Shown: positions 38,117-46,909 of the stretch, in pieces | Layout of the letters: every line of letters begins with the position of its first letter | Numbering within the stretch: position 1 is the stretch's first letter | From: Chloroflexota bacterium | GTDB lineage: Bacteria > Chloroflexota > UBA6077 > FW602-bin22 > CADDYW01 | Length of the DNA: 64,000 nt | Direction of reading: 5' to 3' | NCBI GenBank assembly: GCA_021324795.1 | Contig: JAJPIK010000050.1 | Coordinates: 1-64,000 of the forward strand | Made by a program: the position numbers and the translations under genes | Notes under the pieces: model-generated | The model's input: the letters and a program-made list of their open reading frames with translations, nothing else | Database searches by the model: none | What the model was told of the DNA's origin: nothing

Positions 38117-38811
38117 AGCTACTAGTCGTCGACGACGATCCGGATCTGGTAGACATAATTGCCTATACTCTCCGCAAAGAAGGTCATCAGGTCAGCATCG
38201 CGACCAGCGGTACCCAAGCGCTCGAAATGGTCGAGCGCGGCGACGTCCCCGAGCTGATCGTGCTCGACGTCATGATGCCGGGCCTCGATGGCTTCGAGGT
38301 TTGCCGACGGATCCGCCAGCGCTGGCAGATCCCGGTGATCCTGCTCACCGCTCGGGGCGAAGAAGCCGACCGAGTCTGGGGATTAGACCTTGGGGCCGAC
38401 GACTACATCCAGAAACCGTTCAGCTACAAGGAGCTCGCCGCCCGAGTCCGAGCGGTGGCCCGACGAGCGGCCTTATCCCAGACTCCGAATCAGGGCACCT
38501 TGCGGGTTGGCGACCTTTCGATCGACTTCGGTCAGCGTGAGGTCCGGGTAGGCGACCGAGTCGTCGACCTAACCCCAAAGGAGTATGGAATTCTCCATTG
38601 CCTGATGCTCAACGCCGGTCGGGTGGTCCCCCACGAAACCATCCTCAACTTCGCCTGGGGCAGCAATTACCTCGATAGCGACGCCGAGATGCTGAAAGTG
38701 CATCTGCGTCACCTCCGGGAGAAGATCGAGCGAAATCCCAGTGCTCCCGAATACATCCTCACCGTTCGCGGCGTCGGCTACCGCATGCGTCGCCCTACCG
38801 ATGGCATGTGA
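38113..38811 (+). CDS. OmpR/PhoB-family response regulator
   Basis: 232 residues. The receiver domain has the acidic cluster VVDDDPD, the phosphorylated D52 in VLDVMMPG and the conserved Lys in YIQKPFSYKEL. The C-terminal winged helix (LTPKEYGILHCLMLNAGR, YILTVRGVGYRMRR) is of the PhoB/OmpR type. It overlaps the kinase at 36047. Direct repeats with an 11-bp period at 10789 and 39766 are the kind of site such regulators bind; that assignment is inference. Confidence 0.94.
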   Translation: MKLLVVDDDPDLVDIIAYTLRKEGHQVSIATSGTQALEMVERGDVPELIVLDVMMPGLDGFEVCRRIRQRWQIPVILLTARGEEADRVWGLDLGADDYIQKPFSYKELAARVRAVARRAALSQTPNQGTLRVGDLSIDFGQREVRVGDRVVDLTPKEYGILHCLMLNAGRVVPHETILNFAWGSNYLDSDAEMLKVHLRHLREKIERNPSAPEYILTVRGVGYRMRRPTDGM

Positions 38812-38824
38812 TCGTCGGTCCAAT

Positions 38825-38857
38825 GCCCTCTCCCGCCGGGAGGATTAGGGAGAGGGC
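38825..38857. repeat. GC-rich palindromic element at the end of two convergent genes
   Basis: GCCCTCTCCC and GGGAGAGGGC form a perfect 10-bp stem. The right arm encodes the last residues (EQPSP) and the stop region of the minus-strand isomerase. It can serve as a terminator for the response regulator and resembles the elements at 55961 and 59454. Confidence 0.7.
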
Positions 38858-39720
38858 TGCTCTACCACTGCCAGACAGCGATTCAAATACTCGATCGCCC
38901 TCTCGAACTTGACCGCCGGATCCAGCTCCGGCCGGAGGTCCTCCACGGTAATGAAATGGTCGTAGCCAACGCGTCGCAATTCGGCAAGAAGCGGTGGCAC
39001 CGCGAGTAGACCATCAGAAAGGTCCGTTGCCTGCCAGGACCAACCGAGTGTTCCGATCTGGTCGCGCTGGCCGGGCGTCGGCGCGTGACCACCGACGTGA
39101 ACGTGGGCCAGATACGGACCGAGCAGGTCCAGACCGAGTCGGAGGCCTTCGAACCCTTCTCGCACCATATTCTGAACGTCGTAGATCACCCCGATCGACT
39201 CGGGCGGGAAGTTCGAGACCAGTCGATGAGCCAGTGAGGCGCTGACGGTGATTGTGCCCCCGTGAATCTCTAACAGGCCACGCACACCGAAGGAGCGGGT
39301 GACCTCGAGCGCGTGCCCGAAGGCCTCGACTGCCTCATCGTAAATTTCACGATACGGCACGCTTCCATCATAGCGCCGAGGAGCTCCGATCCGAACCAGA
39401 GGACAGCCACAGATAGCCGCCCCCTCGGCGAGACGCCGCACGTCGTCGAGCTCGCTGGCCGTGGTTCGACAGGCGAGAGCCGGAATCAGCAATCCATGAT
39501 CGTCGCAAAGCTGCTTGACACGCGGGGCGAGGGCGACGAAGTTGGCCGGATTCAGGTCGTTCTTGTGGTTACCCTGGATCGTGTAGGGCTGGCCAACTTC
39601 CGCCGGTCGAATGTAGCGGACGCGCAACTCGATTCCCGCGTAGCCGAGGCGTGCCGCGAACTCGACCGTCTCTTCAAGCGACAGATGAGGCAGGGCGACC
39701 GTGGTCAGGGATACCTTCAC
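38845..39720 (-). CDS. Sugar phosphate isomerase/epimerase (AP endonuclease 2 TIM barrel)
   Basis: 291 residues from a GTG with gaggaac before it; an earlier in-frame ATG gives an extension unlike the family. It is a metal-dependent TIM barrel of the xylose-isomerase-like type: FAARLGYAGIELRVRYIRP, LLEIHGG (metal Glu), VIYDVQNM (metal Asp/Gln strand), HVHVGGHAP and HFITVEDL (metal Glu). Related enzymes isomerise or epimerise inositol and keto sugars. It is convergent with the response regulator; substrate unknown. Confidence 0.85.
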   Translation of the reverse strand: MKVSLTTVALPHLSLEETVEFAARLGYAGIELRVRYIRPAEVGQPYTIQGNHKNDLNPANFVALAPRVKQLCDDHGLLIPALACRTTASELDDVRRLAEGAAICGCPLVRIGAPRRYDGSVPYREIYDEAVEAFGHALEVTRSFGVRGLLEIHGGTITVSASLAHRLVSNFPPESIGVIYDVQNMVREGFEGLRLGLDLLGPYLAHVHVGGHAPTPGQRDQIGTLGWSWQATDLSDGLLAVPPLLAELRRVGYDHFITVEDLRPELDPAVKFERAIEYLNRCLAVVEQPSP

Positions 39721-39765
39721 GCGACGTTCCTCCTGTACCAAGAAAACATTCTGCCTAGCCAATAG

Positions 39766-39808
39766 TTTACCTTTTCTTAACAAACCCCTAAAATGGATCG
39801 GCTATAAC
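39766..39808 (+). promoter_or_regulatory. Promoter with 11-bp-spaced repeats upstream of the RND operon
   Basis: TTTACC (39766) and TTAACA (39777) are 11 bp apart, with a weaker third unit CTAAAA (39788). TATAAC (39803-39808) is a good -10 with no -35 at the right distance, which is how PhoB/OmpR-activated promoters look. It resembles the repeats at 10789-10810. Confidence 0.35.
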
Positions 39809-39892
39809 TAGGATTAACGCGACTCTACCATGCTTACCGACGCCAGGGTAACTGGTGGCAAAAAGTGACTTCCCTCAGGAGGGACGGTACAC

Positions 39893-41860
39893 GTGCTCAA
39901 AGTAGTCGACCTGATCAAGCTTGGCGCACTGGGATTCCTGTTAGTGGGATGTAGCGCCATCGGCAATGGTGGAAATGCGCAGCGCAGCAACCCCGCTTCG
40001 GTTGCGAACGTCGGGACGATCGTCACGGTTGCCAGGGTGACGACCGGAGCGATCACCCAAACGGTGAGCTACGCGGGAACGGTTCAAGCATCCGATAGCG
40101 TGAATTTGTCGCCGCAGACCTCGGGCCGATTGGTCAAGCTGGACGTCGACGTCGGCAGTAAGGTCAAAGCGGGAGACCCGGTTGCCGAGCTTGACAAGAC
40201 TTCCTTACAAGCGCAGGTCGCCCAGGCGCAGGCTGCCCTCGATGCAGCCAAGGTGAAGCTCGCTCAGATTCAAGCCGGCGCCCGTCCGGAGGCGATCGAC
40301 GCCGCCCAGCAAGCCGCTTTGAGCGCTCAGGCCAAGCTCGCTGCCGAGCAAGCCCAGGGGCGCCCTGAATCGGTTGCCCAGGCGAAGGCTAATCTCGATG
40401 CTGCGATTGCCAAGCTGCAAGCCGAGAAGAATGGCTCGACACCCGAGGCGATTGCCGAGGCCAAGGCCAACTGGGATTCGGCCCAGGCCAAGCTGACGGC
40501 GCTGCTCAAAGGACCGACTCCGGATCAGGTAAAGGCTGCCGAACTTCAGGTTGAACAGGCAAAGGACGCGCTCGCCGCCGCCAATGCGACCAAAGACGCC
40601 AACTGTCGCGTTGGCGGCCCACAGTGTGAGGCCGCGCAGGCGAGTGCCTTTGCCGCGGCGACGGCGGTCAACGTTGCCCAGCAGAATTTGAAGACCCTGA
40701 CCGACCCTCCGACTCAAGAAGCGGTGATCCAAGCCCAGGCGGCCGTGACCCAGGCTCAGCAGGCCTATGAGCTAACCCTTCACCCGTATACGGCAACGGA
40801 CATTGCCCAGGCCCAGGCCGCGGTTGATGCCGCTCAGCAGGCCTATAACCTCGCGCTTCATCCCTACCTCCCTACAGACATTGCCCAGGCCCAGGCCGCG
40901 GCAACCTCCGCCGAGGATCAGGCAAAGCTCGCCGCCGCGCCCTACACCGACCTGGACGTCAAGGCCGCCCAGGCCGCGGTCGAGCAAGCCCAGGCCGCGC
41001 TCGAGGTCAGCCAGACTGCGCTTAGTCAAGCAACCCTCGTCGCACCATTCGACGGTATCGTCACCGCGAAGCTACTTTCTCCCGGTGCCCTGGCAACGGC
41101 GAGTACGCCGATCCTGACGATCATGTCTCTCCACCCCCAGATCCAGTTCGCGGTCGAAGAGTCGCGGATCGGCAATCTCAAGATCGGCCAAAGCGTTACT
41201 CTGACGGCGAGCGCTTATCCGGGTCGGACGTTCCCCGCGAAAATTACGAGTATCTTCCCGGCTGCCGATCCCAAGCTCCACACCTTTACCGTCGTCGTCG
41301 AGCCGACCGACCAGTCCGGTCAAATGGCACCTGGTCTCTTCGTTAACTTACAACTGACTCTCGCTTCGAATGCGAATGCGATCCTGGTTCCGAGCAACGC
41401 CATCGTCGACTCGAATGGCGCGACCGCGGTGTTCGTGATCGACAATAATACCGCGCATCTCCGGCCAGTCTCGACCAGTCTCAGCGATGCCAATAATACC
41501 GAAGTCGTCACTGGCTTGACCCCAGGTGAAGAGGTCGCGACCAGTGGCCAGGCGAGCCTCAGTGACGGCGCACCAGTCCGAATCGCCGGCGCGCCGGGTA
41601 GTACTAGTCCGGGAGCTGGCAGTCCGGCGGCCGGCAGCCGTCCGGCGAACGGCCAAGGTGGTCAGGGAGGCCAGAATCGCGCCGGGGCGAACGGAAACGG
41701 GGGAAGTAATGGGGCCGGCGCCCGGAACAGCAGCGCAAGCGGAAATACGAGCGGCAGTAATGCTGGTGCCCAAAGTGCTGGGCAGCAGACAAATGGTCGT
41801 CAGGCGGGCGAGACGCAGCCAACGCCGGCTGCCAGCCCGAGCCAGGGTGGAGGTGCCTAG
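39893..41860 (+). CDS. RND/HlyD-type membrane fusion protein (lipoprotein adaptor)
   Basis: 655 residues from GTG with ggaggg before it. The lipobox LLVGC puts the acylated Cys at residue 20. Lipoyl half-motifs (VSYAGTVQASDSVNLSPQ, GDPVAELDKTSL) flank an unusually long helical part (about 95-390) rich in Ala and Gln, including a 26-residue unit repeated about three times (period 78 nt, from 40801). A barrel/membrane-proximal part follows. The last about 85 residues are Gly/Ser/Asn/Ala-rich and disordered. It links a transporter to the envelope; the stop overlaps the RND permease start by one base. Confidence 0.88.
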   Translation: MLKVVDLIKLGALGFLLVGCSAIGNGGNAQRSNPASVANVGTIVTVARVTTGAITQTVSYAGTVQASDSVNLSPQTSGRLVKLDVDVGSKVKAGDPVAELDKTSLQAQVAQAQAALDAAKVKLAQIQAGARPEAIDAAQQAALSAQAKLAAEQAQGRPESVAQAKANLDAAIAKLQAEKNGSTPEAIAEAKANWDSAQAKLTALLKGPTPDQVKAAELQVEQAKDALAAANATKDANCRVGGPQCEAAQASAFAAATAVNVAQQNLKTLTDPPTQEAVIQAQAAVTQAQQAYELTLHPYTATDIAQAQAAVDAAQQAYNLALHPYLPTDIAQAQAAATSAEDQAKLAAAPYTDLDVKAAQAAVEQAQAALEVSQTALSQATLVAPFDGIVTAKLLSPGALATASTPILTIMSLHPQIQFAVEESRIGNLKIGQSVTLTASAYPGRTFPAKITSIFPAADPKLHTFTVVVEPTDQSGQMAPGLFVNLQLTLASNANAILVPSNAIVDSNGATAVFVIDNNTAHLRPVSTSLSDANNTEVVTGLTPGEEVATSGQASLSDGAPVRIAGAPGSTSPGAGSPAAGSRPANGQGGQGGQNRAGANGNGGSNGAGARNSSASGNTSGSNAGAQSAGQQTNGRQAGETQPTPAASPSQGGGA

Positions 41861-44800
41861 TGAATCCAACCCTCCTCGCCATCAAGCGCCCGGTCACGAT
41901 GTTGATGATCGTGCTCGGATTGGTCTTGATGGGGATCATTTCTTACGGGCAGTTGCCGGTGCAACAACTGCCGACAACCTCGTTTCCTTTCGTCACGGTC
42001 GTCATCAGTTATCCAGGGGCTAGCCCGGAAGATATGGAGCAACTGGTCACCGAGCCGATTGAGAACGCCGTTTCGGGTGTCGCCGGCATTCAGCAGGTGA
42101 ACGGCTTGTCGGCCAATGGCCTGTCCCGGGTATCGATTCAGTTCGCAGTTGGCACCGACGTCAATGTCGCGGCAAATGACGTATCCCAAGTTGTCACCCG
42201 CGCCGAACGCAGTCTTCCGTCAGGAATTCAGCCGCCGTCAATTCTGAAGGCGGACCCGAATGCGGCGCCGATCATGAACATCGCCATCTCTGGCGAAAGC
42301 CTCGGCAACCTGTATGATCTGGCGACGAACACGCTCCAGCCATCTTTGCAGGAGGTGCCGGGCGTCGCCGCGGTGAACGTTTCGGGTGGCTTGGTGCCCC
42401 AGGTCAACGTGGTCGTTCGGCCAAATGCCCTGGCGACCTACGGCATCTCGTTGACTCAGTTGTCATCGGCAATCTCCGGTCAGAACGTGAGCACTCCTGG
42501 GGGAAATACGACCGAGGGAGGCCAGACTCGAACGGTCAGCACCAACGCCTACTTCCAGACCGCCGACGATCTCCGAAATCTCGTTGTTCAGAGCCGACCC
42601 GGTAATCTCCCTTTGACCCTCGGTCAGATCGCCGACGTTCGGCAGGGCTACGCGCCGGTCAACCAGATTACCCACCTGAATGGTCAGGATGCAGTTGTTC
42701 TTTCCATCACGGCGCAGAGCGGTGCCAACCAGGTTCAGGTCGACAAAGATGTGAAGGCGAAGCTCGCGCAACTTAGCCGCACTCTGCCGCGTGACCTGAA
42801 GACGAGCATCATCAACGATAATACTGTTTACACCAATGAATCGATCCGGGCCGTCGAAGACGACCTGGTGCTAGCCGTTCTTCTGCCGGCGATCGTTCTT
42901 CTCCTCTTCCTCCACCGCATCCGCAACATGATCATCGTTATCATTGCGATTCCGACCTCGCTGATCTCGACCTTCACGATCATGTACTTCGCGGGCTTCA
43001 GCCTCGATCTGATCTCGCTCCTCGCGCTATCGCTGATCACTGGCATTCTCGTCGACGACTCGATCGTCGTCCTTGAGAATGTCAATCGCCACCTCGCGAT
43101 GGGGAAAAGTCCACTGAAAGCCGCGCTCGACGGTCGGCTCGAGATTGGTCTCGCCGCTCTCGCGATCACGCTGACCGATGTCGTCGTCTATCTGCCAATT
43201 GCTTTTACGACTGGTCTCGTCGGCCAGATCTTCCGCGAGTTCGGTCTGACCATCGTCACCGCGACCCTTTTCTCCCTCTTTGTTTCCTTCACCGTCACAC
43301 CGCTGCTTGCCTCGCGCTGGTTGAAGGAGCCGCTCGACGAAGAAGCGCTGGCTCACGCCAAGGCAACGGGCGGTCCCTGGCAGCGCTTTACAATCGCCTG
43401 GGAGCATGGATACGGGCGACTTCGCGCGGGTTACGGTCGGTTGATTCACACGGCCTTAAACCATCGTCCCCTCGTCATCTTGATTGGCGTGGGGGCACTC
43501 GCCTTGAGTGTGGCCTTTATCCCGTTGGGCTGGCTCGGTACCGAGTTCACCCCCCAGGAGGATAATTCGCAATTCCAGGTTAACATCAACCTGCCCAATG
43601 GTACGCCCCTTGATCAGACTGCACCAATCGTCGAGAATCTCGACCAGCAGATTCGGGCAATGCCGGGCGTGCTTCAGACCTACGCGAGCGCCGGATCGCG
43701 CGGTGGCTTCTTTGGCAGCGCGAATACGAACACCGGGCAGATCTCCGTTGACCTGCTACCTGTTGGTCAGCGTCCCGACATCAACAGCTATCTCGCTCGC
43801 GTGCGCACACTCGCCCGTCAGTACCCACAGGCCACCATCATAACCAACGTTGAATCGCCTTTGCGAATTGGCGGTCAGCGCGCGGTTGGCGTTGTCTTGC
43901 TCGGCCAGAACATCGACGTCTTAAACAACGTTGCCAATCAACTGACGCTGCTGATGCAGCAGCAACCGGGTGTCGTCGAAGTCCGCAACGAGGCATCTAA
44001 CGCGGTTCCCGAGCTGTCGGTCGAGATTAACCGGGCCGCGGCTGCCGAATACGGCATCACCGCGACCCAGATTGGTAACGCGATCGCCACCGCGGTCGGC
44101 GGCTTGACCGTTTCCAATCTCCGACCTGCCGGTAGCTCGACTGAAACGCCGATCGTACTCTCAATCGCCGGAAGCTCCACGATCACGCCTGCCCAGATCG
44201 AGGCAATTCCCCTCGCGGTGACCTCTGGAGGGGGCACGGCCGCGCCAGCGGCGGTCACGAGCGCGTCGTCATCACCAACGGTTATCACGGTCGGCCAGGT
44301 TGCCCAGGTCATTCCCTCGGTCGCTCCGGCCCAGCTCAACGACCAGAACCGCCAGCTTCAGGTGACAGTCAGCGCGAACACCGCCGGCATTCCGCTCAAC
44401 CAGGCCGTGGCCGAGATCAACCAGGTTATGCGTCAGATCAGCTTGCCAGCCGGCGTTTCCTACACCCTCAACGGCTCGGCACAGCAGCAGCAGCAGGTCT
44501 TTGCTCCCCTTGAAGGCGCCTTCGCTCTGTCGATCATTCTCGTCTACATGCTGACCTCGGCGCTTTACGAATCACTGCTCTACCCGTTGGCCGTCCTCCT
44601 GAGCTTGCCACTCGCGACCGTCGGCGCGCTGGGTGCCTTGACGATTACTGGCAACACGCTCAACCTGTACTCGTTCATGGGGCTCATCATGCTGATGGGC
44701 CTGGTGGCGAAGAACGCGATCCTCCTCGTCGACTTCACCAACACCTTGCGCTCGCGCGGTTATTCGCGCATCGAGGCGCTGGCCGAGGCCGGCCGGACAC

Positions 44801-45120
44801 GCTTGCGTCCGATCCTCATGACTACCTCGACGATGGTCTGCGCGATGATCCCGCTCGCCCTCAAGATTGGCGCGGGCTCAGAAGAGCGCTCGCCAATGGC
44901 AACTGTTTTGGTCGGTGGTCTGTTGACCTCGACGCTGCTGACCTTGATTTTCGTCCCGGTCATGTACAGCTACCTCGACGACTTCGGCAACTTCTTGGCT
45001 CGTCTTGGCTTGATGTCACCGCACCGCTGGACCGAGAAGTCTGAGCTCGCCGAAGAGCTGGCGACGATTGAAGAGCCAGCCATTCCCGAACCCGCCTTGC
45101 AAGATGGCGGTGCCGGCTAA
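41860..45120 (+). CDS. RND efflux permease (HAE1/AcrB-like)
   Basis: 1086 residues: NPTLLAIKRPVTMLM at the start is the usual TM1 entry, then two large extracytoplasmic loops and 12 membrane helices. Motif regions PGASPEDMEQLVTEPIE, the TM4 proton-relay GILVDDSIVVLEN, and the second-half counterpart LVAKNAILLVDFTN are present, so the proton pathway is intact. It exports drugs, lipids or metabolites by proton antiport. No outer-membrane channel gene follows. A disordered extension of about 40 residues ends it. Confidence 0.93.
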   Translation: MNPTLLAIKRPVTMLMIVLGLVLMGIISYGQLPVQQLPTTSFPFVTVVISYPGASPEDMEQLVTEPIENAVSGVAGIQQVNGLSANGLSRVSIQFAVGTDVNVAANDVSQVVTRAERSLPSGIQPPSILKADPNAAPIMNIAISGESLGNLYDLATNTLQPSLQEVPGVAAVNVSGGLVPQVNVVVRPNALATYGISLTQLSSAISGQNVSTPGGNTTEGGQTRTVSTNAYFQTADDLRNLVVQSRPGNLPLTLGQIADVRQGYAPVNQITHLNGQDAVVLSITAQSGANQVQVDKDVKAKLAQLSRTLPRDLKTSIINDNTVYTNESIRAVEDDLVLAVLLPAIVLLLFLHRIRNMIIVIIAIPTSLISTFTIMYFAGFSLDLISLLALSLITGILVDDSIVVLENVNRHLAMGKSPLKAALDGRLEIGLAALAITLTDVVVYLPIAFTTGLVGQIFREFGLTIVTATLFSLFVSFTVTPLLASRWLKEPLDEEALAHAKATGGPWQRFTIAWEHGYGRLRAGYGRLIHTALNHRPLVILIGVGALALSVAFIPLGWLGTEFTPQEDNSQFQVNINLPNGTPLDQTAPIVENLDQQIRAMPGVLQTYASAGSRGGFFGSANTNTGQISVDLLPVGQRPDINSYLARVRTLARQYPQATIITNVESPLRIGGQRAVGVVLLGQNIDVLNNVANQLTLLMQQQPGVVEVRNEASNAVPELSVEINRAAAAEYGITATQIGNAIATAVGGLTVSNLRPAGSSTETPIVLSIAGSSTITPAQIEAIPLAVTSGGGTAAPAAVTSASSSPTVITVGQVAQVIPSVAPAQLNDQNRQLQVTVSANTAGIPLNQAVAEINQVMRQISLPAGVSYTLNGSAQQQQQVFAPLEGAFALSIILVYMLTSALYESLLYPLAVLLSLPLATVGALGALTITGNTLNLYSFMGLIMLMGLVAKNAILLVDFTNTLRSRGYSRIEALAEAGRTRLRPILMTTSTMVCAMIPLALKIGAGSEERSPMATVLVGGLLTSTLLTLIFVPVMYSYLDDFGNFLARLGLMSPHRWTEKSELAEELATIEEPAIPEPALQDGGAG

Positions 45121-45394
45121 GCCCGAGCTACGCGTTCATCCGAAGAGTGGGGAACCAGCCCGATCGGACCGGTTCCCCATCGGGCCGGTCGCGGGGTCCG
45201 CCCAAGTAGTCAGAATCCCCAGGCGCAGGATGGGATTTATATTCCTCTCAATCGCCCGGCACGCTCCTGGCCGTAGCCGGAGTTGACGACGACTCCCTTA
45301 GCTGTTATCTTCTGGGACCACGCGCCACGGGTTCTCTGGTGATTAGCTGAGCCCAGCGTAAATTCTTGCCTTTCTGCTTTTGGAGGAGTTGGCC

Positions 45395-46822
45395 ATGGCG
45401 AATCGTCCGCCCAATATCCTGTGGTATTGCTCCGATCAGCAACGCTTTGACACGATTGGCGCCCTGGGTAATCCCCACGTCCATACGCCGAACCTGGATC
45501 GCCTGGTGGAAGAAGGGGTTGCCTTCACCCATACCTACTGCCAGTGTCCAATCTGCACGCCTAGCCGGGCCAGCTTCCTAACCGGCAAATACCCGAGCAC
45601 CGTGCACGTCAATACGAACGGCAACACCCACTTCCCCCCGAACGAGCGTCTCTTGCCGCGCCGCTTTGCCGACGCCGGCTACGATTGCGGACTCGTCGGC
45701 AAGCTTCACCTGGCCGGCGCGGCAAACGGCCGGGAGCCACGCGTCGACGATGGCTATCGCTATTTTCAGTACAGCCACGCTCCGCGTGATAACTGGCCGC
45801 GTGGCCACGACTACGCCGATTGGCTTCGTGAGAAGGGTGAAGATCCGGCGCAGGTGCTCACGGTGAAGAGCAATCTCTTTGGTGGTCTGATGGAGCCGTC
45901 CCCGGAACGTGACAACGTCCCCCCGCACTTGCACCAAACCACCTGGTGCAGTGAAAAGACCATCGAGTTCATTAGCGAGCAGCGCGATCAGCCCTGGCTG
46001 ATTAGCGTGAATCCGTACGATCCTCATCCGCCCTATAACCCTCCCTGGGAGTATTACCGCCGCTTCGACCCCGACACACTGCCCGGCCCACATTTCCAGG
46101 AAAGTGATCTCGCCCACCAGACTCGCCTGGCGAAGATCGACTTTCAAAGCACTCCGCAACGACCGGAAGATTTCGGGGCGAGGAAAATTCAGGCCGCCTA
46201 TTATGCGATGATCGAGCAGATCGACGAACAGTTCGGGCGAATTATCGCGGCGTTGGAGAAGACCGGCCAGCGCGAGAACACGGTGATCATCTTCATGAGC
46301 GACCACGGCGAATCGCTGGGCGATCATGGCCTCACGCAGAAAGGCTGTCGCTTCTTCGATGGCCTCAGCCGAGTGCCGTTGATCTGGTCCTGGCCCGGCC
46401 ACTTCAAAGCGGGGTTGCGTAGCGATGCCCTGGTCGAGCTCACCGACGTCGCCCCGACGCTGTTCCAGCTTGCCGGCCTGCCAATTCCCAAAGGCACCCA
46501 GGGGCGCTCGCTCTTGCCAATCTTGACCGGCGCGGCGTCACCGCGTCAGCACCGTGACTTTGTCCGCTGCGAATACTACGACGCGATCGATAAGCCGGAC
46601 CGGACTTTCGCGACGATGTACCGCGACCGGCGCTGGAAGCTGATTGTTTACCACGACCACGGAATCGGCGAGCTCTACGATATGGAAAACGATCCCTACG
46701 AATTCAACAGCCTTTGGGACGACCCGACCCACCAATCGATCAAGCTCGATCTGATCCAAAAGAGCTTTGATGCCTCGATTCGCACCCTCGACTACGGCCC
46801 CGAGCGGATCATGCCGTATTGA
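45395..46822 (+). CDS. Type I sulfatase (formylglycine-dependent)
   Basis: 475 residues from the ATG behind ggagga. The sulfatase signature CTPSR (C54) followed by ASFLTGKYPS marks the Cys oxidised to formylglycine by an FGE not present in this window. Metal ligands appear in WYCSDQQRFDT and the late MSDHGESLGDHG. There is no signal peptide, so a cytoplasmic sulfatase is likely, acting on imported sulfated sugars or on a choline-sulfate-like ester. The sugar ABC genes lie 2.5 kb away on the same strand; a link is inference. Confidence 0.9.
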   Translation: MANRPPNILWYCSDQQRFDTIGALGNPHVHTPNLDRLVEEGVAFTHTYCQCPICTPSRASFLTGKYPSTVHVNTNGNTHFPPNERLLPRRFADAGYDCGLVGKLHLAGAANGREPRVDDGYRYFQYSHAPRDNWPRGHDYADWLREKGEDPAQVLTVKSNLFGGLMEPSPERDNVPPHLHQTTWCSEKTIEFISEQRDQPWLISVNPYDPHPPYNPPWEYYRRFDPDTLPGPHFQESDLAHQTRLAKIDFQSTPQRPEDFGARKIQAAYYAMIEQIDEQFGRIIAALEKTGQRENTVIIFMSDHGESLGDHGLTQKGCRFFDGLSRVPLIWSWPGHFKAGLRSDALVELTDVAPTLFQLAGLPIPKGTQGRSLLPILTGAASPRQHRDFVRCEYYDAIDKPDRTFATMYRDRRWKLIVYHDHGIGELYDMENDPYEFNSLWDDPTHQSIKLDLIQKSFDASIRTLDYGPERIMPY

Positions 46823-46868
46823 AGCTCGAAACTGAAGCTCGGCGGAATGCAGCGCCGATGGTACCGAA

Positions 46869-46903
46869 GTGGCCGCTCGTATGCAACGGATACGAGCGGC
46901 CAC
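46869..46903. terminator. Bidirectional hairpin terminator
   Basis: GTGGCCGCTCGTAT (46869-46882) and its perfect complement (46890-46903) enclose a 7-nt loop between the convergent sulfatase and secreted repeat-protein genes. Confidence 0.75.
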
Positions 46904-46909
46904 CAGACC

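Noticed and set aside
41348-41869. Minus-strand frame of 173 codons at the adaptor C-terminus
   Set aside because: It is opposite a low-complexity tail and is composed of Arg/Thr/Ser runs; no ribosome site.
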